Shown here: positions 18,602-26,595 of the stretch, piece after piece
Numbering within the stretch: position 1 is the stretch's first letter
Layout: each line of letters opens with the position of its first letter
Origin: Ruminiclostridium papyrosolvens DSM 2782
GTDB lineage: Bacteria; Bacillota; Clostridia; Acetivibrionales; DSM-1351
Direction: 5' to 3'
DNA: 64,000 bases
NCBI RefSeq assembly: GCF_029318685.1
Contig: NZ_CP119677.1
Coordinates: forward strand, 1,426,001-1,490,000
Position numbers and translations under genes: made by a program
The notes under the pieces: model-generated
What the model was told of the DNA's origin: nothing
Seen by the model: the letters and a program-made list of their open reading frames with translations, nothing else
Database searches by the model: none

Positions 18602-19588
18602 ATGGCAGTTTTAGTGACAGGTGGAGCAGGTTATATAGGAAGTCACACAGTTGCAGAACTTCTGGATGCCAAAGAGGAGGTCGTTGTTCTTGACAATTTA
18701 GAAAAAGGGCATAGAGAAGCTGTATTAGGTGGTAAATTTATTCAGGCCGACCTGAGAAATATTGATGAAATAAGAAAAGTATTTAGAGAAAATGACATTG
18801 AAGCGGTAATACATTTTGCCGCATATATTGAAGTTGGAGAAAGTGTCACAAATCCATTAAAGTATTACAATAACAATGTAATAGCCTCGTTGAACCTATT
18901 AACCGCAATGCAGGAAGCCGGAGTAAACAAGATAGTATTTTCGTCAACAGCGGCTACTTATGGCATACCGGAAGAAATTCCAATAAAAGAGAGAGATAAA
19001 ACAGCTCCCATCAATCCATACGGAGAAACAAAGTTAACTGTTGAAAAAATATTAAAATGGGCAGATGACGCTTATGGAATAAAATATGCGGTTCTCAGAT
19101 ATTTCAATGCCTGTGGTGCACATATTAGTGGGAAAATTGGAGAGGCTCATTCTCCTGAATCACACCTGATTCCTATAATATTGCAGGTTGCACAGGGTAA
19201 GAGAGAGGAAATTAAGCTATTCGGTAATGATTACAACACAAAAGACGGAACTTGTGTAAGAGACTATATTCATGTTTCAGACCTTGCACAGGCACATGTC
19301 CTTGCACTAAAAAATCTGAGGAAAGGTGCAGAAAGTAACACCTTCAATCTTGGAAACGGAACCGGCTTTTCAAATAGAGAAGTGGTAGAAGTAGCCCGGG
19401 CAGTAACAGGGAAAAATATAAAGGCTGCCGATGCACCAAGAAGACCCGGAGACCCTGACATACTGGTTGCTTCAGCAGAGAAAGCAATGAATATCTTAGG
19501 GTGGAAACCAAAATACAATGATTTGAATAAAATTGTTGAAACAGCATGGAATTGGCATTCTACACATCCCAACGGTTACAAGGGGTAA
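18602..19588 (+). CDS. galE: UDP-glucose 4-epimerase
   Basis: NAD-dependent short-chain dehydrogenase-type epimerase of 328 residues that interconverts UDP-galactose and UDP-glucose. [12 protein letters not shown] is the nucleotide-binding glycine motif, the catalytic Ser/Thr lies in FSSTAATYG, and YGETK holds the Tyr-x-x-x-Lys pair. GGAGG precedes the start. Last gene of the gal cluster, followed by a terminator. Confidence 0.97.
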   Translation: MAVLVTGGAGYIGSHTVAELLDAKEEVVVLDNLEKGHREAVLGGKFIQADLRNIDEIRKVFRENDIEAVIHFAAYIEVGESVTNPLKYYNNNVIASLNLLTAMQEAGVNKIVFSSTAATYGIPEEIPIKERDKTAPINPYGETKLTVEKILKWADDAYGIKYAVLRYFNACGAHISGKIGEAHSPESHLIPIILQVAQGKREEIKLFGNDYNTKDGTCVRDYIHVSDLAQAHVLALKNLRKGAESNTFNLGNGTGFSNREVVEVARAVTGKNIKAADAPRRPGDPDILVASAEKAMNILGWKPKYNDLNKIVETAWNWHSTHPNGYKG

Positions 19589-19605
19589 CAATTAATTACA
19601 GGGCT

Positions 19606-19642
19606 AAAGCATTTATCTTATATATAGATAAGTGCTTTTTTC
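19606..19642 (+). terminator. Terminator of galTKE
   Basis: AAAGCATTTATCT pairs with AGATAAGTGCTTT (one G-U pair), followed by TTTTCTT. It lies 17 nt past the galE stop. Confidence 0.85.
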
Positions 19643-19659
19643 TTGTAGAAAATGCAATA

Positions 19660-19688
19660 TTGACAAACATAATTATGTAATTTACAAT
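19660..19688 (+). promoter_or_regulatory. Sigma-A promoter of the marR/exporter operon
   Basis: TTGACA (19660-19665) and TACAAT (19683-19688) are separated by exactly 17 nt, a near-consensus promoter 43 nt upstream of the MarR gene. Confidence 0.8.
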
Positions 19689-19690
19689 TA

Positions 19691-19704
19691 GTTAGAAACC
19701 TAAC
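19691..19704. promoter_or_regulatory. Probable MarR operator
   Basis: GTTAG-AAAC-CTAAC is an inverted repeat, with looser symmetry continuing into AATTA/AATTA flanks. It starts 3 nt after the -10 box and covers the expected transcription start. This is a classic position for autorepression by the MarR-type protein encoded next. Confidence 0.65.
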
Positions 19705-19730
19705 AATTAAATATTAGAGGAAGGATTGAT

Positions 19731-20162
19731 ATGAAAAATGATGTCCATATAGGAAAACTAATTAGTATTTTTTATAAGAGAATTCATAGGAGAATAGGCT
19801 TGGAAGTCAGGCAATATGGATTAACAAGTATTCAAGGTAGAATTCTTGGTTTTGTTTATAGTAAATCTGCTATTAGGGATATATTTCAAAAGGATATAGA
19901 AGAGGAGTTTGATATAAGACGTTCTTCTGTAACCAGCGTTCTTCAATTGATGGAGAAGAAAGGATACATTAAGAGAATAAGTGTTTCCGAGGATGCAAGG
20001 CTTAAAAAGATAATACTTACAAAAAATGGTATAGACATCCAAAATAAAATATATGACCGTATAATTGAATTTGAGAAGTCCTTAGAAGACGGATTGAATA
20101 ATGAAGAAAAAGAAATATTGGTCAGCCTTATAAATAGGTTATCTGATAAAATAGCGGATTAA
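19731..20162 (+). CDS. MarR-family transcriptional regulator
   Basis: Winged-helix regulator of 143 residues. The DNA-binding part includes DIEEEFDIRRSSVTSVLQLM (recognition helix) and KKGYIKRISVSEDARLKKI (wing, with the DxR motif typical of MarR). It lies just upstream of two ABC exporter genes and has an inverted repeat on its own promoter. It most likely represses the operon until an exported toxic ligand binds. Confidence 0.93.
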   Translation: MKNDVHIGKLISIFYKRIHRRIGLEVRQYGLTSIQGRILGFVYSKSAIRDIFQKDIEEEFDIRRSSVTSVLQLMEKKGYIKRISVSEDARLKKIILTKNGIDIQNKIYDRIIEFEKSLEDGLNNEEKEILVSLINRLSDKIAD

Positions 20163-20189
20163 TGTCATTTGAAAAAAGGGATGAGATAC

Positions 20190-21929
20190 ATGATTAAAAA
20201 ACTATTAAGCTATGTAAAGGAATTTAAAAGAGATTCTATAGTCACACCTGTATACATAGCATTGGAAGTGGCAATGGAAATAGCTATTCCCCTATTAATG
20301 GGATGGATTATTGATAATGGGGTAGAAAAAGGAAATATGAAATATGTACTTACTATCGGAGCAATAATGGTCGTAGTATCTATATTCTCTTTGTCCTTTG
20401 GTGTTTTGGCGGGTAAATATGCTGCAAGAGCCTCAGCGGGTTTTGCTAGAAACCTGAGAAAGGGAATGTATGATAAAATACAAAGTTACTCTTTTTCAAA
20501 TATAGATAAATTTTCTACAGCGGGGTTGGTAACCAGATTGACTACAGATGTCACAAATGTGCAAAATGCCTATCAAATGGCATTAAGAATGTTTGCAAGG
20601 CCTCCGCTAATGATGATTTCAGCTCTGGTAATGAGCTTTTACCTTAATGCAAAGCTTGCTTTAATATTTGTAGGAGCCATAATTTTTCTGGGATTGGCAT
20701 TGCTTTTTGTTATGACAAGTGCACATCCTCATTTTAAAAATGTTTTTAAAAAGTATGATGATTTAAATGCCAGCGTACAGGAAAACCTAACAGGAATACG
20801 TGCTGTAAAGGCATACGTAAGAGAAGGGTACGAAACAAGTAAATTTTACAAGGCTTCTAAAAGTATATACGATAACTTTATGAAAGCTGAGAAGATAATT
20901 ATATTTATGTCTCCTTTAATGCAGTTCACAATGAACACAAGTATATTGCTTTTGTCATGGGTTGGTGCAAAGTTGATTGTGGCAAAATCAATGTCTACGG
21001 GAGAACTCATGAGCTTCTTTACGTATACGACTAACATTTTGATGAGTCTTATGATGTTATCTATGGTGCTTCTGATGACGGTTATAGCAAAGTCTTCTGC
21101 GGATAGAATTGTAGAAGTCATTGATGAAGAGAGCGATTTATCCAATTGCAATAAACCAATCTATGAAGTAAGGGATGGTTCTATAAGCTTTAGTGATGTT
21201 AACTTCAGTTATAGTAAAAAAGAGGACAACCCGGTACTTGAAGGTATCAATATAGAAATAAAGTCAGGAGAGACCGTAGGAATTATAGGGGGAACAGGAA
21301 GCGGTAAATCAACACTTGTTCAGCTTATTCCAAGATTATATGATGTAATACAAGGCTCAATTAAAGTCGGTGGTATTGATGTAAGAGAGTATGATATAGA
21401 AACTCTTAGAAATGAAGTCTCAATGGTGCTGCAAAAAAACGTGTTATTTTCCGGCACAATAAAAGAAAATTTAAGATGGGGTAATAAACAAGCGACTGAT
21501 GAAGAAATAATTGCTGCCTGCAAACAGGCTCACGCAGATGAATTTATTGATAGCTTCCCTGAAAAATATGATACATATATTGAACAGGGCGGAACAAATG
21601 TATCAGGAGGACAAAAGCAAAGACTGTGTATTGCAAGAGCTTTGCTGAAAAAGCCTAAAATTTTGATTTTAGATGATTCCACAAGTGCCGTGGATACTAA
21701 AACAGATGCACTTATAAGAAAGGCATTTAAAGAGAGTATTCCTGATACGACAAAACTAATAATTGCGCAGCGTATATCTTCGGTTCAGGAGGCAGACAAA
21801 ATCATTGTGCTCAATGACGGTAAGATTGATGGAATTGGAACACATGATGAACTTTTAAGTTCAAATGCTATATATAACGAGGTTTATGAATCTCAGGTGA
21901 AGGGGGCTGATAGTGATGGCGAAAGGTAA
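20190..21929 (+). CDS. ABC exporter half-transporter with degenerate ATP site (BmrC/YheI-like)
   Basis: Fused membrane (about 1-310) and ATPase (about 330-570) domains, 579 residues. Walker A is GGTGSGKST, signature VSGGQ, Walker B ILILDDS. The catalytic Glu is replaced by Asp496, and the switch His by Gln527 (IIAQRIS). These two changes are typical of the degenerate NBD in heterodimeric exporters such as BmrCD and TM287/288. ATGs at 20181 and 20190 and a TTG at 20169 are all in frame; 20190 has the best spacing from AAAGGG. Its stop overlaps the next gene, its likely partner. Confidence 0.92.
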   Translation: MIKKLLSYVKEFKRDSIVTPVYIALEVAMEIAIPLLMGWIIDNGVEKGNMKYVLTIGAIMVVVSIFSLSFGVLAGKYAARASAGFARNLRKGMYDKIQSYSFSNIDKFSTAGLVTRLTTDVTNVQNAYQMALRMFARPPLMMISALVMSFYLNAKLALIFVGAIIFLGLALLFVMTSAHPHFKNVFKKYDDLNASVQENLTGIRAVKAYVREGYETSKFYKASKSIYDNFMKAEKIIIFMSPLMQFTMNTSILLLSWVGAKLIVAKSMSTGELMSFFTYTTNILMSLMMLSMVLLMTVIAKSSADRIVEVIDEESDLSNCNKPIYEVRDGSISFSDVNFSYSKKEDNPVLEGINIEIKSGETVGIIGGTGSGKSTLVQLIPRLYDVIQGSIKVGGIDVREYDIETLRNEVSMVLQKNVLFSGTIKENLRWGNKQATDEEIIAACKQAHADEFIDSFPEKYDTYIEQGGTNVSGGQKQRLCIARALLKKPKILILDDSTSAVDTKTDALIRKAFKESIPDTTKLIIAQRISSVQEADKIIVLNDGKIDGIGTHDELLSSNAIYNEVYESQVKGADSDGER

Positions 21930-23808
21930 TCCAAAAGGAAGAGGAATTGAGAATCCTATTAAAGTTTTTAAAAGATTACTGGCTTATGTATTGAAGGAAT
22001 ATAAATTTTTATTTGTCATTGTTGTAATATGTATTTTTATCAGCTCACTTTCCAATGTTGCAGGTACATTGTTTCTGAAAAATCTTATTGATGATTATAT
22101 AACCCCACTGTTAAATAAATCCGGGGCTGCTGACTTCGGGCCGTTGTTAAAAGCTATTTTAACCATTGCAGCGATTTATCTTATGGGAGTTTTGACTAAT
22201 TATGTATTTAATCGAATTATGATTGTAATATCTCAAGGCTCTTTAAAAAAGATAAGAGACGATATGTTTGCTCATATGGAAACCTTGCCTATAAGTCATT
22301 TTGATTCTCATTCTCATGGAGAGTTAATGAGTTTATATACAAACGATACTGATTCATTAAGGCAGATGATAAGCCAGAGTATTCCACAGTTGTTGGCTTC
22401 AGTTATAACAATTGTAAGTGTATTTTTTTCAATGATTTTTTTAAGCATACCACTGACCATTGTACAAATGATAGCAATAGCTGTTATGTTTTACACAATC
22501 AAGGTAATCGGCGGGAAGAGCGGTATGTATTTCGGACTTCAGCAAAGAGACATTGGTAAACTTAATGGTTATGTTGAAGAAATGATGGAAGGTCAAAGGG
22601 TTGTAAAAGTATTTTGTCATGAAGAAGAATCAAAACTTAATTTTGATAAATTAAATGATGCCCTTTGTGATAGTGCTAATAATGCAAATAAATTTGCTAA
22701 TATATTAATGCCTATACTTGGAAATGTAGGAAACATAACTTATGTACTGATTTCTATTGTCGGCGCAATACTGGCAATTTCGGGCTTTGGTAGTTTTACA
22801 GTGGGAGCATTGGCTTCTTTCCTTCAATTAACCAGAAGCTTTAGTCAGACTATAGGTCAGGCTTCTCAGCAGTTTAACTTTATTGTAATGGCATTAGCCG
22901 GGGCTGACCGCATTTTTAAGCTTCTTGATGAAAAGCCGGAAGTAGACCAAGGCTATGTGTCTTTGGTTAATGTAAAAGAAAATGAACAGGGAGAACTGAC
23001 AGAATCACCGGAACGTACAGGAATATGGGCTTGGAAGCATCCTCATGGTGACGGCACTATTACCTATACAAAGCTATTAGGTGAAGTAATATTTGATGAC
23101 GTGGATTTTGGTTATAGAGAAGATAAAATTATACTGCACAACATAAGTCTTTATGCAAAGCCGGGACAAAAGGTAGCTTTTGTAGGTGCTACCGGAGCAG
23201 GAAAAACAACTATTACTAATTTAATTAACAGATTCTACGATATTCAGGACGGAAAAATACGCTATGACGGTATTAATATTAACAAAATTAAAAAGAACGA
23301 TTTAAGAAGTTCTCTGGGAATAGTGCTTCAGGATGCACATCTGTTTACGGGGACAGTTGCTGACAACATAAGGTATGGAAAATTAAATGCATCCGATGAA
23401 GAGGTTATTGCGGCGGCAAAGCTTGCAAATGCTCATATGTTTATTAAGCATTTACCGAACGGATACGAAACAATCATTACAGGTGACGGAGGCAACCTGT
23501 CTCAAGGACAGAGACAACTTCTGACTATTGCAAGAGCTGCTATTGCCGACCCGCCGGTTTTGATTCTTGACGAAGCGACTTCCAGTATTGATACAAGAAC
23601 AGAGGCAATTGTTCAAGAGGGAATGGACAGGCTTATGAAAGGAAGAACAGTTTTTGTAATTGCACACAGACTTTCTACTGTTAAAAATTCCGATGTAATT
23701 ATGGTATTAGAACAGGGTGAGATTATTGAAAGAGGAAGTCACAAGGATTTGATTAAGGAAAAAGGAAAGTACTATCAGTTGTACACCGGAGCATTTGAAT
23801 TGTCATAA
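21916..23808 (+). CDS. ABC exporter half-transporter with canonical ATP site (BmrD/YheH-like)
   Basis: Partner subunit of 630 residues with an N-terminal extension, six membrane segments, and an NBD with an insertion of about 50 residues before it. Walker A is GATGAGKTT, signature LSQGQ, Walker B VLILDEATS with the catalytic Glu, and switch His in FVIAHRLS. It thus complements the degenerate site of the upstream subunit. AGGGGG lies 9 nt before the ATG at 21916; a GTG at 21913 is the alternative. It overlaps the upstream gene by 14 nt, so translation is probably coupled. The likely role is drug or peptide export. Confidence 0.92.
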   Translation: MAKGNPKGRGIENPIKVFKRLLAYVLKEYKFLFVIVVICIFISSLSNVAGTLFLKNLIDDYITPLLNKSGAADFGPLLKAILTIAAIYLMGVLTNYVFNRIMIVISQGSLKKIRDDMFAHMETLPISHFDSHSHGELMSLYTNDTDSLRQMISQSIPQLLASVITIVSVFFSMIFLSIPLTIVQMIAIAVMFYTIKVIGGKSGMYFGLQQRDIGKLNGYVEEMMEGQRVVKVFCHEEESKLNFDKLNDALCDSANNANKFANILMPILGNVGNITYVLISIVGAILAISGFGSFTVGALASFLQLTRSFSQTIGQASQQFNFIVMALAGADRIFKLLDEKPEVDQGYVSLVNVKENEQGELTESPERTGIWAWKHPHGDGTITYTKLLGEVIFDDVDFGYREDKIILHNISLYAKPGQKVAFVGATGAGKTTITNLINRFYDIQDGKIRYDGININKIKKNDLRSSLGIVLQDAHLFTGTVADNIRYGKLNASDEEVIAAAKLANAHMFIKHLPNGYETIITGDGGNLSQGQRQLLTIARAAIADPPVLILDEATSSIDTRTEAIVQEGMDRLMKGRTVFVIAHRLSTVKNSDVIMVLEQGEIIERGSHKDLIKEKGKYYQLYTGAFELS

Positions 23809-23824
23809 GTTAAGATTACAATAT

Positions 23825-23878
23825 AAAAAACACAAATTTGTCAGCGTTATATATAACCCTGATGGATTTGTGTTTTTT
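23825..23878 (+). terminator. Terminator of the ABC exporter operon
   Basis: AAAAAACACAAAT at 23825 pairs with ATTTGTGTTTTTT ending at 23878, with further weak pairing inside; the second arm ends in six T. Confidence 0.85.
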
Positions 23879-23932
23879 GATTCAATAGATATTTTATCAT
23901 TATATATTTAAAAATTCACAAGCTATTTACAG

Positions 23933-23968
23933 AAAAAAAGCAGCACTAGGACACCTAATGCTGCTTTT
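23933..23968 (-). terminator. Minus-strand terminator after the membrane-anchored unknown protein
   Basis: On the minus strand, AAAAGCAGCATTAGG pairs with CCTAGTGCTGCTTTT, with a loop of two to four bases, and continues as a run of seven T. It closes the two-gene minus-strand unit. Confidence 0.85.
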
Positions 23969-23986
23969 AGAGATATAAAATTATTA

Positions 23987-24562
23987 TTATAACTTTTCCA
24001 TTATGTCCGAATAGGGGATTTCTTTTTCATTTTTATCATAGAACGTAAAATCTGCTACTTCAGAGGTGCTGGTATTTTTGGGAACTTTTTTATGCAAAAT
24101 GCAATATGGGCTTGTAATATCAAAGGTATAATTATTATCATTTAGCTTAACTTTAACATATGTAGCTTTTTTACTATACTGTTCTCCTATTGCAACCAGA
24201 TACTTGCCGTTTTTTGTACTAATAACAGGCAGATATATCGTTTCAGTGCCAGATCTCACATTATTAATTTTAAATTTATCTATGAAAGCGCTCTTTGTTA
24301 ATATGCAATATCCGAAGCTATTTCCTTTGGAGGATGAAATATCAAAAGAAACGATTTTAACATTTTCAATCTGAATTTTATTTTTTATATTTATTTTTGA
24401 TTCCGGGGTCGTACCTCTGCTAATAAATGCTTCTATTTTATACTTAATAACCTTATCGTTGTTCTCTATAGTAAAAGTACATGAATTATAAATAAATAAG
24501 GTAACCAGTAGGATTAATGCAGCAACTGGAATAAGTATTAAAGTTATTTTTTTCTTACTCAT
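23987..24562 (-). CDS. Unknown membrane-anchored extracytoplasmic protein
   Basis: 191 residues from the ATG at 24562, which has GGAGG 8 nt upstream; a TTG five codons earlier overlaps that site and was not used. A Lys-rich start (MSKKK) is followed by one strong hydrophobic segment (about residues 6-25), then a Lys- and Thr-rich domain with no cysteine pair pattern. It is probably anchored by its N-terminus with the rest outside. I recognise no family. It is 35 nt downstream of another unknown secreted protein on the same strand and is probably co-transcribed with it. Confidence 0.75.
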   Translation of the reverse strand: MSKKKITLILIPVAALILLVTLFIYNSCTFTIENNDKVIKYKIEAFISRGTTPESKINIKNKIQIENVKIVSFDISSSKGNSFGYCILTKSAFIDKFKINNVRSGTETIYLPVISTKNGKYLVAIGEQYSKKATYVKVKLNDNNYTFDITSPYCILHKKVPKNTSTSEVADFTFYDKNEKEIPYSDIMEKL

Positions 24563-24597
24563 AGTTTCATCCTCCAATTAAAATACGGCTTACGGCG

Positions 24598-25536
24598 TTA
24601 TGGAAGCTTTCTGTTTTTTCCTACTATCACCTGATCATAGGTAGATGAAAAACTAAAGGCACCTGCTAAACTCATTGCACCTTTTAAATCAAATTCAATG
24701 GATGGTGAAAAACTTAATGAAAACTGTTGGTGATCATATGTAGCAATGTTAGATATGATAGTATTGTTAGTATTATTTTTATATATTTGTACACTCATAT
24801 ATCCTCTTACATTGGATGTATAATCATGGTATGAATACGGGCGAGGAGTCTCGCTGCCATAATGTACATCATCCTTTGGTGGTAAATTAAACTTTTTTGC
24901 TATACCATTGGTAGTAAATGTGCTTGGAGTATTATCATTATTTGTAATTGTTGACGTCCCGCTACTATACTTTGGGTGTGTGCTACTAGTATGGTTACAT
25001 GTTATGTCATATTTTTGTACAAAAGTAAAGGTATTATATAGAACATCTGCTCCACTACACCCCAAACCTAGAACATCTTCCATATTACAGCCTGGATTTT
25101 TTAACCACTCATATCTACAAGACATAAAATAATTATTGCCACTGCTATGTAAAATAGATGTTTCTAATTTTATCCAACTGGTCTTATTCACTTCGGGGTC
25201 ATCTTTACCTGATGTACTAGCCACTTTAGCATTAATTTCAGGTTCTATTTGGTGCATTAGCCATTCATTCTCAGAACTTTCAATAACTTTACTACCCTCA
25301 TCTGATGAAATAATTTTAATATATTTCTCATCTGAAGAATATAATGTTGCATTTTTGTACTTTAAAATTTCTTCCTCGTTTAAGTCATTTATATACTGCT
25401 GTGTAAATCCCATATTTAACATGTTTGAAACTGCATCATCATATGGAGAGGTTTCTACTGCTGCAGAAACGCTTAAAGAAAAAAGACTAATAATTAATAC
25501 TGTTAACACCATATTTTTAATTCTTCTAAATATCAT
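24598..25536 (-). CDS. Unknown secreted protein
   Basis: 312 residues with a Sec-type signal: RRIKN, a hydrophobic core, and a likely cleavage after VSAA near residue 27. The mature part begins with a helical segment (MLNMGFTQQYINDL), then regions rich in Ser, Thr, Asn and Tyr, with several Cys (CRYEWLKNPGC, GLGCSG, ITCNH). No lipobox, LPxTG or SLH motif is seen, so it may be free or held by its partner, the next gene. The start has only a modest GAAAGG ahead of it. No family is recognised. Confidence 0.75.
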   Translation of the reverse strand: MIFRRIKNMVLTVLIISLFSLSVSAAVETSPYDDAVSNMLNMGFTQQYINDLNEEEILKYKNATLYSSDEKYIKIISSDEGSKVIESSENEWLMHQIEPEINAKVASTSGKDDPEVNKTSWIKLETSILHSSGNNYFMSCRYEWLKNPGCNMEDVLGLGCSGADVLYNTFTFVQKYDITCNHTSSTHPKYSSGTSTITNNDNTPSTFTTNGIAKKFNLPPKDDVHYGSETPRPYSYHDYTSNVRGYMSVQIYKNNTNNTIISNIATYDHQQFSLSFSPSIEFDLKGAMSLAGAFSFSSTYDQVIVGKNRKLP

Positions 25537-25684
25537 GAATATAATACCTTTCTTTAGTTGTCTATTAGTTGTTATGTGATCACAAATAAAAATGTTAACA
25601 GATAATTACAAGGAAATCAACCCCATATATTATAAAATTATCCAATTAAGCACAGCTCCTTACAAGCAATTACCTTTGTTTAAG

Positions 25685-25724
25685 CAAAAATTAAAACACT
25701 CCTCTATAATCTAAAGGAATGTTT
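25685..25724 (-). terminator. Minus-strand terminator after the P-II gene
   Basis: On the minus strand AAACATTCCT (25724-25715) pairs with AGGAGTGTTT (25703-25694), and TAATTTTTG follows. It lies about 40 nt beyond the P-II stop codon. Confidence 0.7.
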
Positions 25725-25764
25725 CAATTTTATTCTTAAACAAGGTAGTTTAGTAGATACTATC

Positions 25765-26106
25765 CTAGCCGATAGCGTCGGAACCTTCTTCTCCTGTTCT
25801 GATACGGTAACATTCTTCGATGGGAAGTACAAAAATTTTACCGTCTCCTATGTTACCGCTTCTTGCAGTTTCCATTATGGCATTTACTGTAGGCTTTACA
25901 TAGTCATCATTGACGCAGATTTCAAATCTGATTTTGTTCAAAAGATTTACTTCCGTAACAGTACCACGGTAGCTCTCGGTGTACCCCATCTGCTGTCCAC
26001 AGCCTTTTACATGGCTTACTGTCATTTTTGCAACCTTTGCATTAAAAAGTGCCTGCTTTACATCTTCAAAAGCTTCCGGCCTAACAATTGCAACTATCAT
26101 CTTCAT
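25765..26106 (-). CDS. P-II family regulator with variant T-loop
   Basis: Trimeric nitrogen/carbon signal protein family, 113 residues. MKMIVAIVRPEAFEDVK is the first strand and helix; the C-terminal GDGKIFVLP and YRIRTGE keep the ATP-contacting Lys and Arg residues. The T-loop reads QQMGYTESYRGTVTEVNLL: Tyr46 is kept, but Tyr51, the uridylylation site of enteric GlnB, is Thr, and Lys40 is Met. It differs from the NifI1 and NifI2 patterns I know. No amtB or nif gene is adjacent. It probably binds ATP/ADP and 2-oxoglutarate but has an unknown target. GGGAGGGG precedes the start. Confidence 0.9.
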   Translation of the reverse strand: MKMIVAIVRPEAFEDVKQALFNAKVAKMTVSHVKGCGQQMGYTESYRGTVTEVNLLNKIRFEICVNDDYVKPTVNAIMETARSGNIGDGKIFVLPIEECYRIRTGEEGSDAIG

Positions 26107-26272
26107 AAAAAACCCCTCCCTTATATATTTATATTATTAATTAAACAAGACACTATTACTATCAATATACATTTACATTTGTTTACTAAAAATTACTTAT
26201 ATTATACTGCATAAAGCAACCATAAATCTATAAGAATTTAGATGTAATTCAAAAGGATAATAACTTAAATAA

Positions 26273-26312
26273 AAGCAGAGCAGAAATCACAGATAGGATT
26301 ACTGCTCTGCTT
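26273..26312 (-). terminator. Bidirectional-looking terminator left of the island
   Basis: AAGCAGAGCAGAAATC (26273-26288) pairs with GATTACTGCTCTGCTT (26297-26312) with one mismatch. On the minus strand it is followed by TTATTTAAG, so it may end the island kinase transcript about 280 nt past its stop; on the plus strand only a weak T-run follows. Confidence 0.7.
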
Positions 26313-26595
26313 AATAGTTTTCTTAGATATCAATAGACTTGCAAAAAATTGTAAATACCTTTGGCTGCAATTAAAATTTGTCGGAATAGTCTTCGGTTTT
26401 ATTTTAAGGCTTCAGTGCATTTTGGCAGTGGACTTCAATGCTTTCAGGAATAGCAAGCAGGCTGGAATATATAAAGGAGTTATTAGTTTCAAGACCCAGT
26501 TTATACCTTAGAGAAAGTGCTTCATTATTTCTCGTATTTCAATATGACTGAACGGAAGGTCATTTGTGTAATAAAGATCTCAGTACACTTTCTGC
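26313..26595. other. Spacer with a possible gene fossil at the left island edge
   Basis: No intact gene is seen. On the minus strand a 44-codon open stretch ends at a TAA at 26404-26406 and reads NEALSLRYKLGLETNNSF, then SSLLAIPESIEVHCQNALKP. It looks protein-like but has no start and is too short to assign. It may be a remnant of a gene broken when the neighbouring island arrived. Confidence 0.35.
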
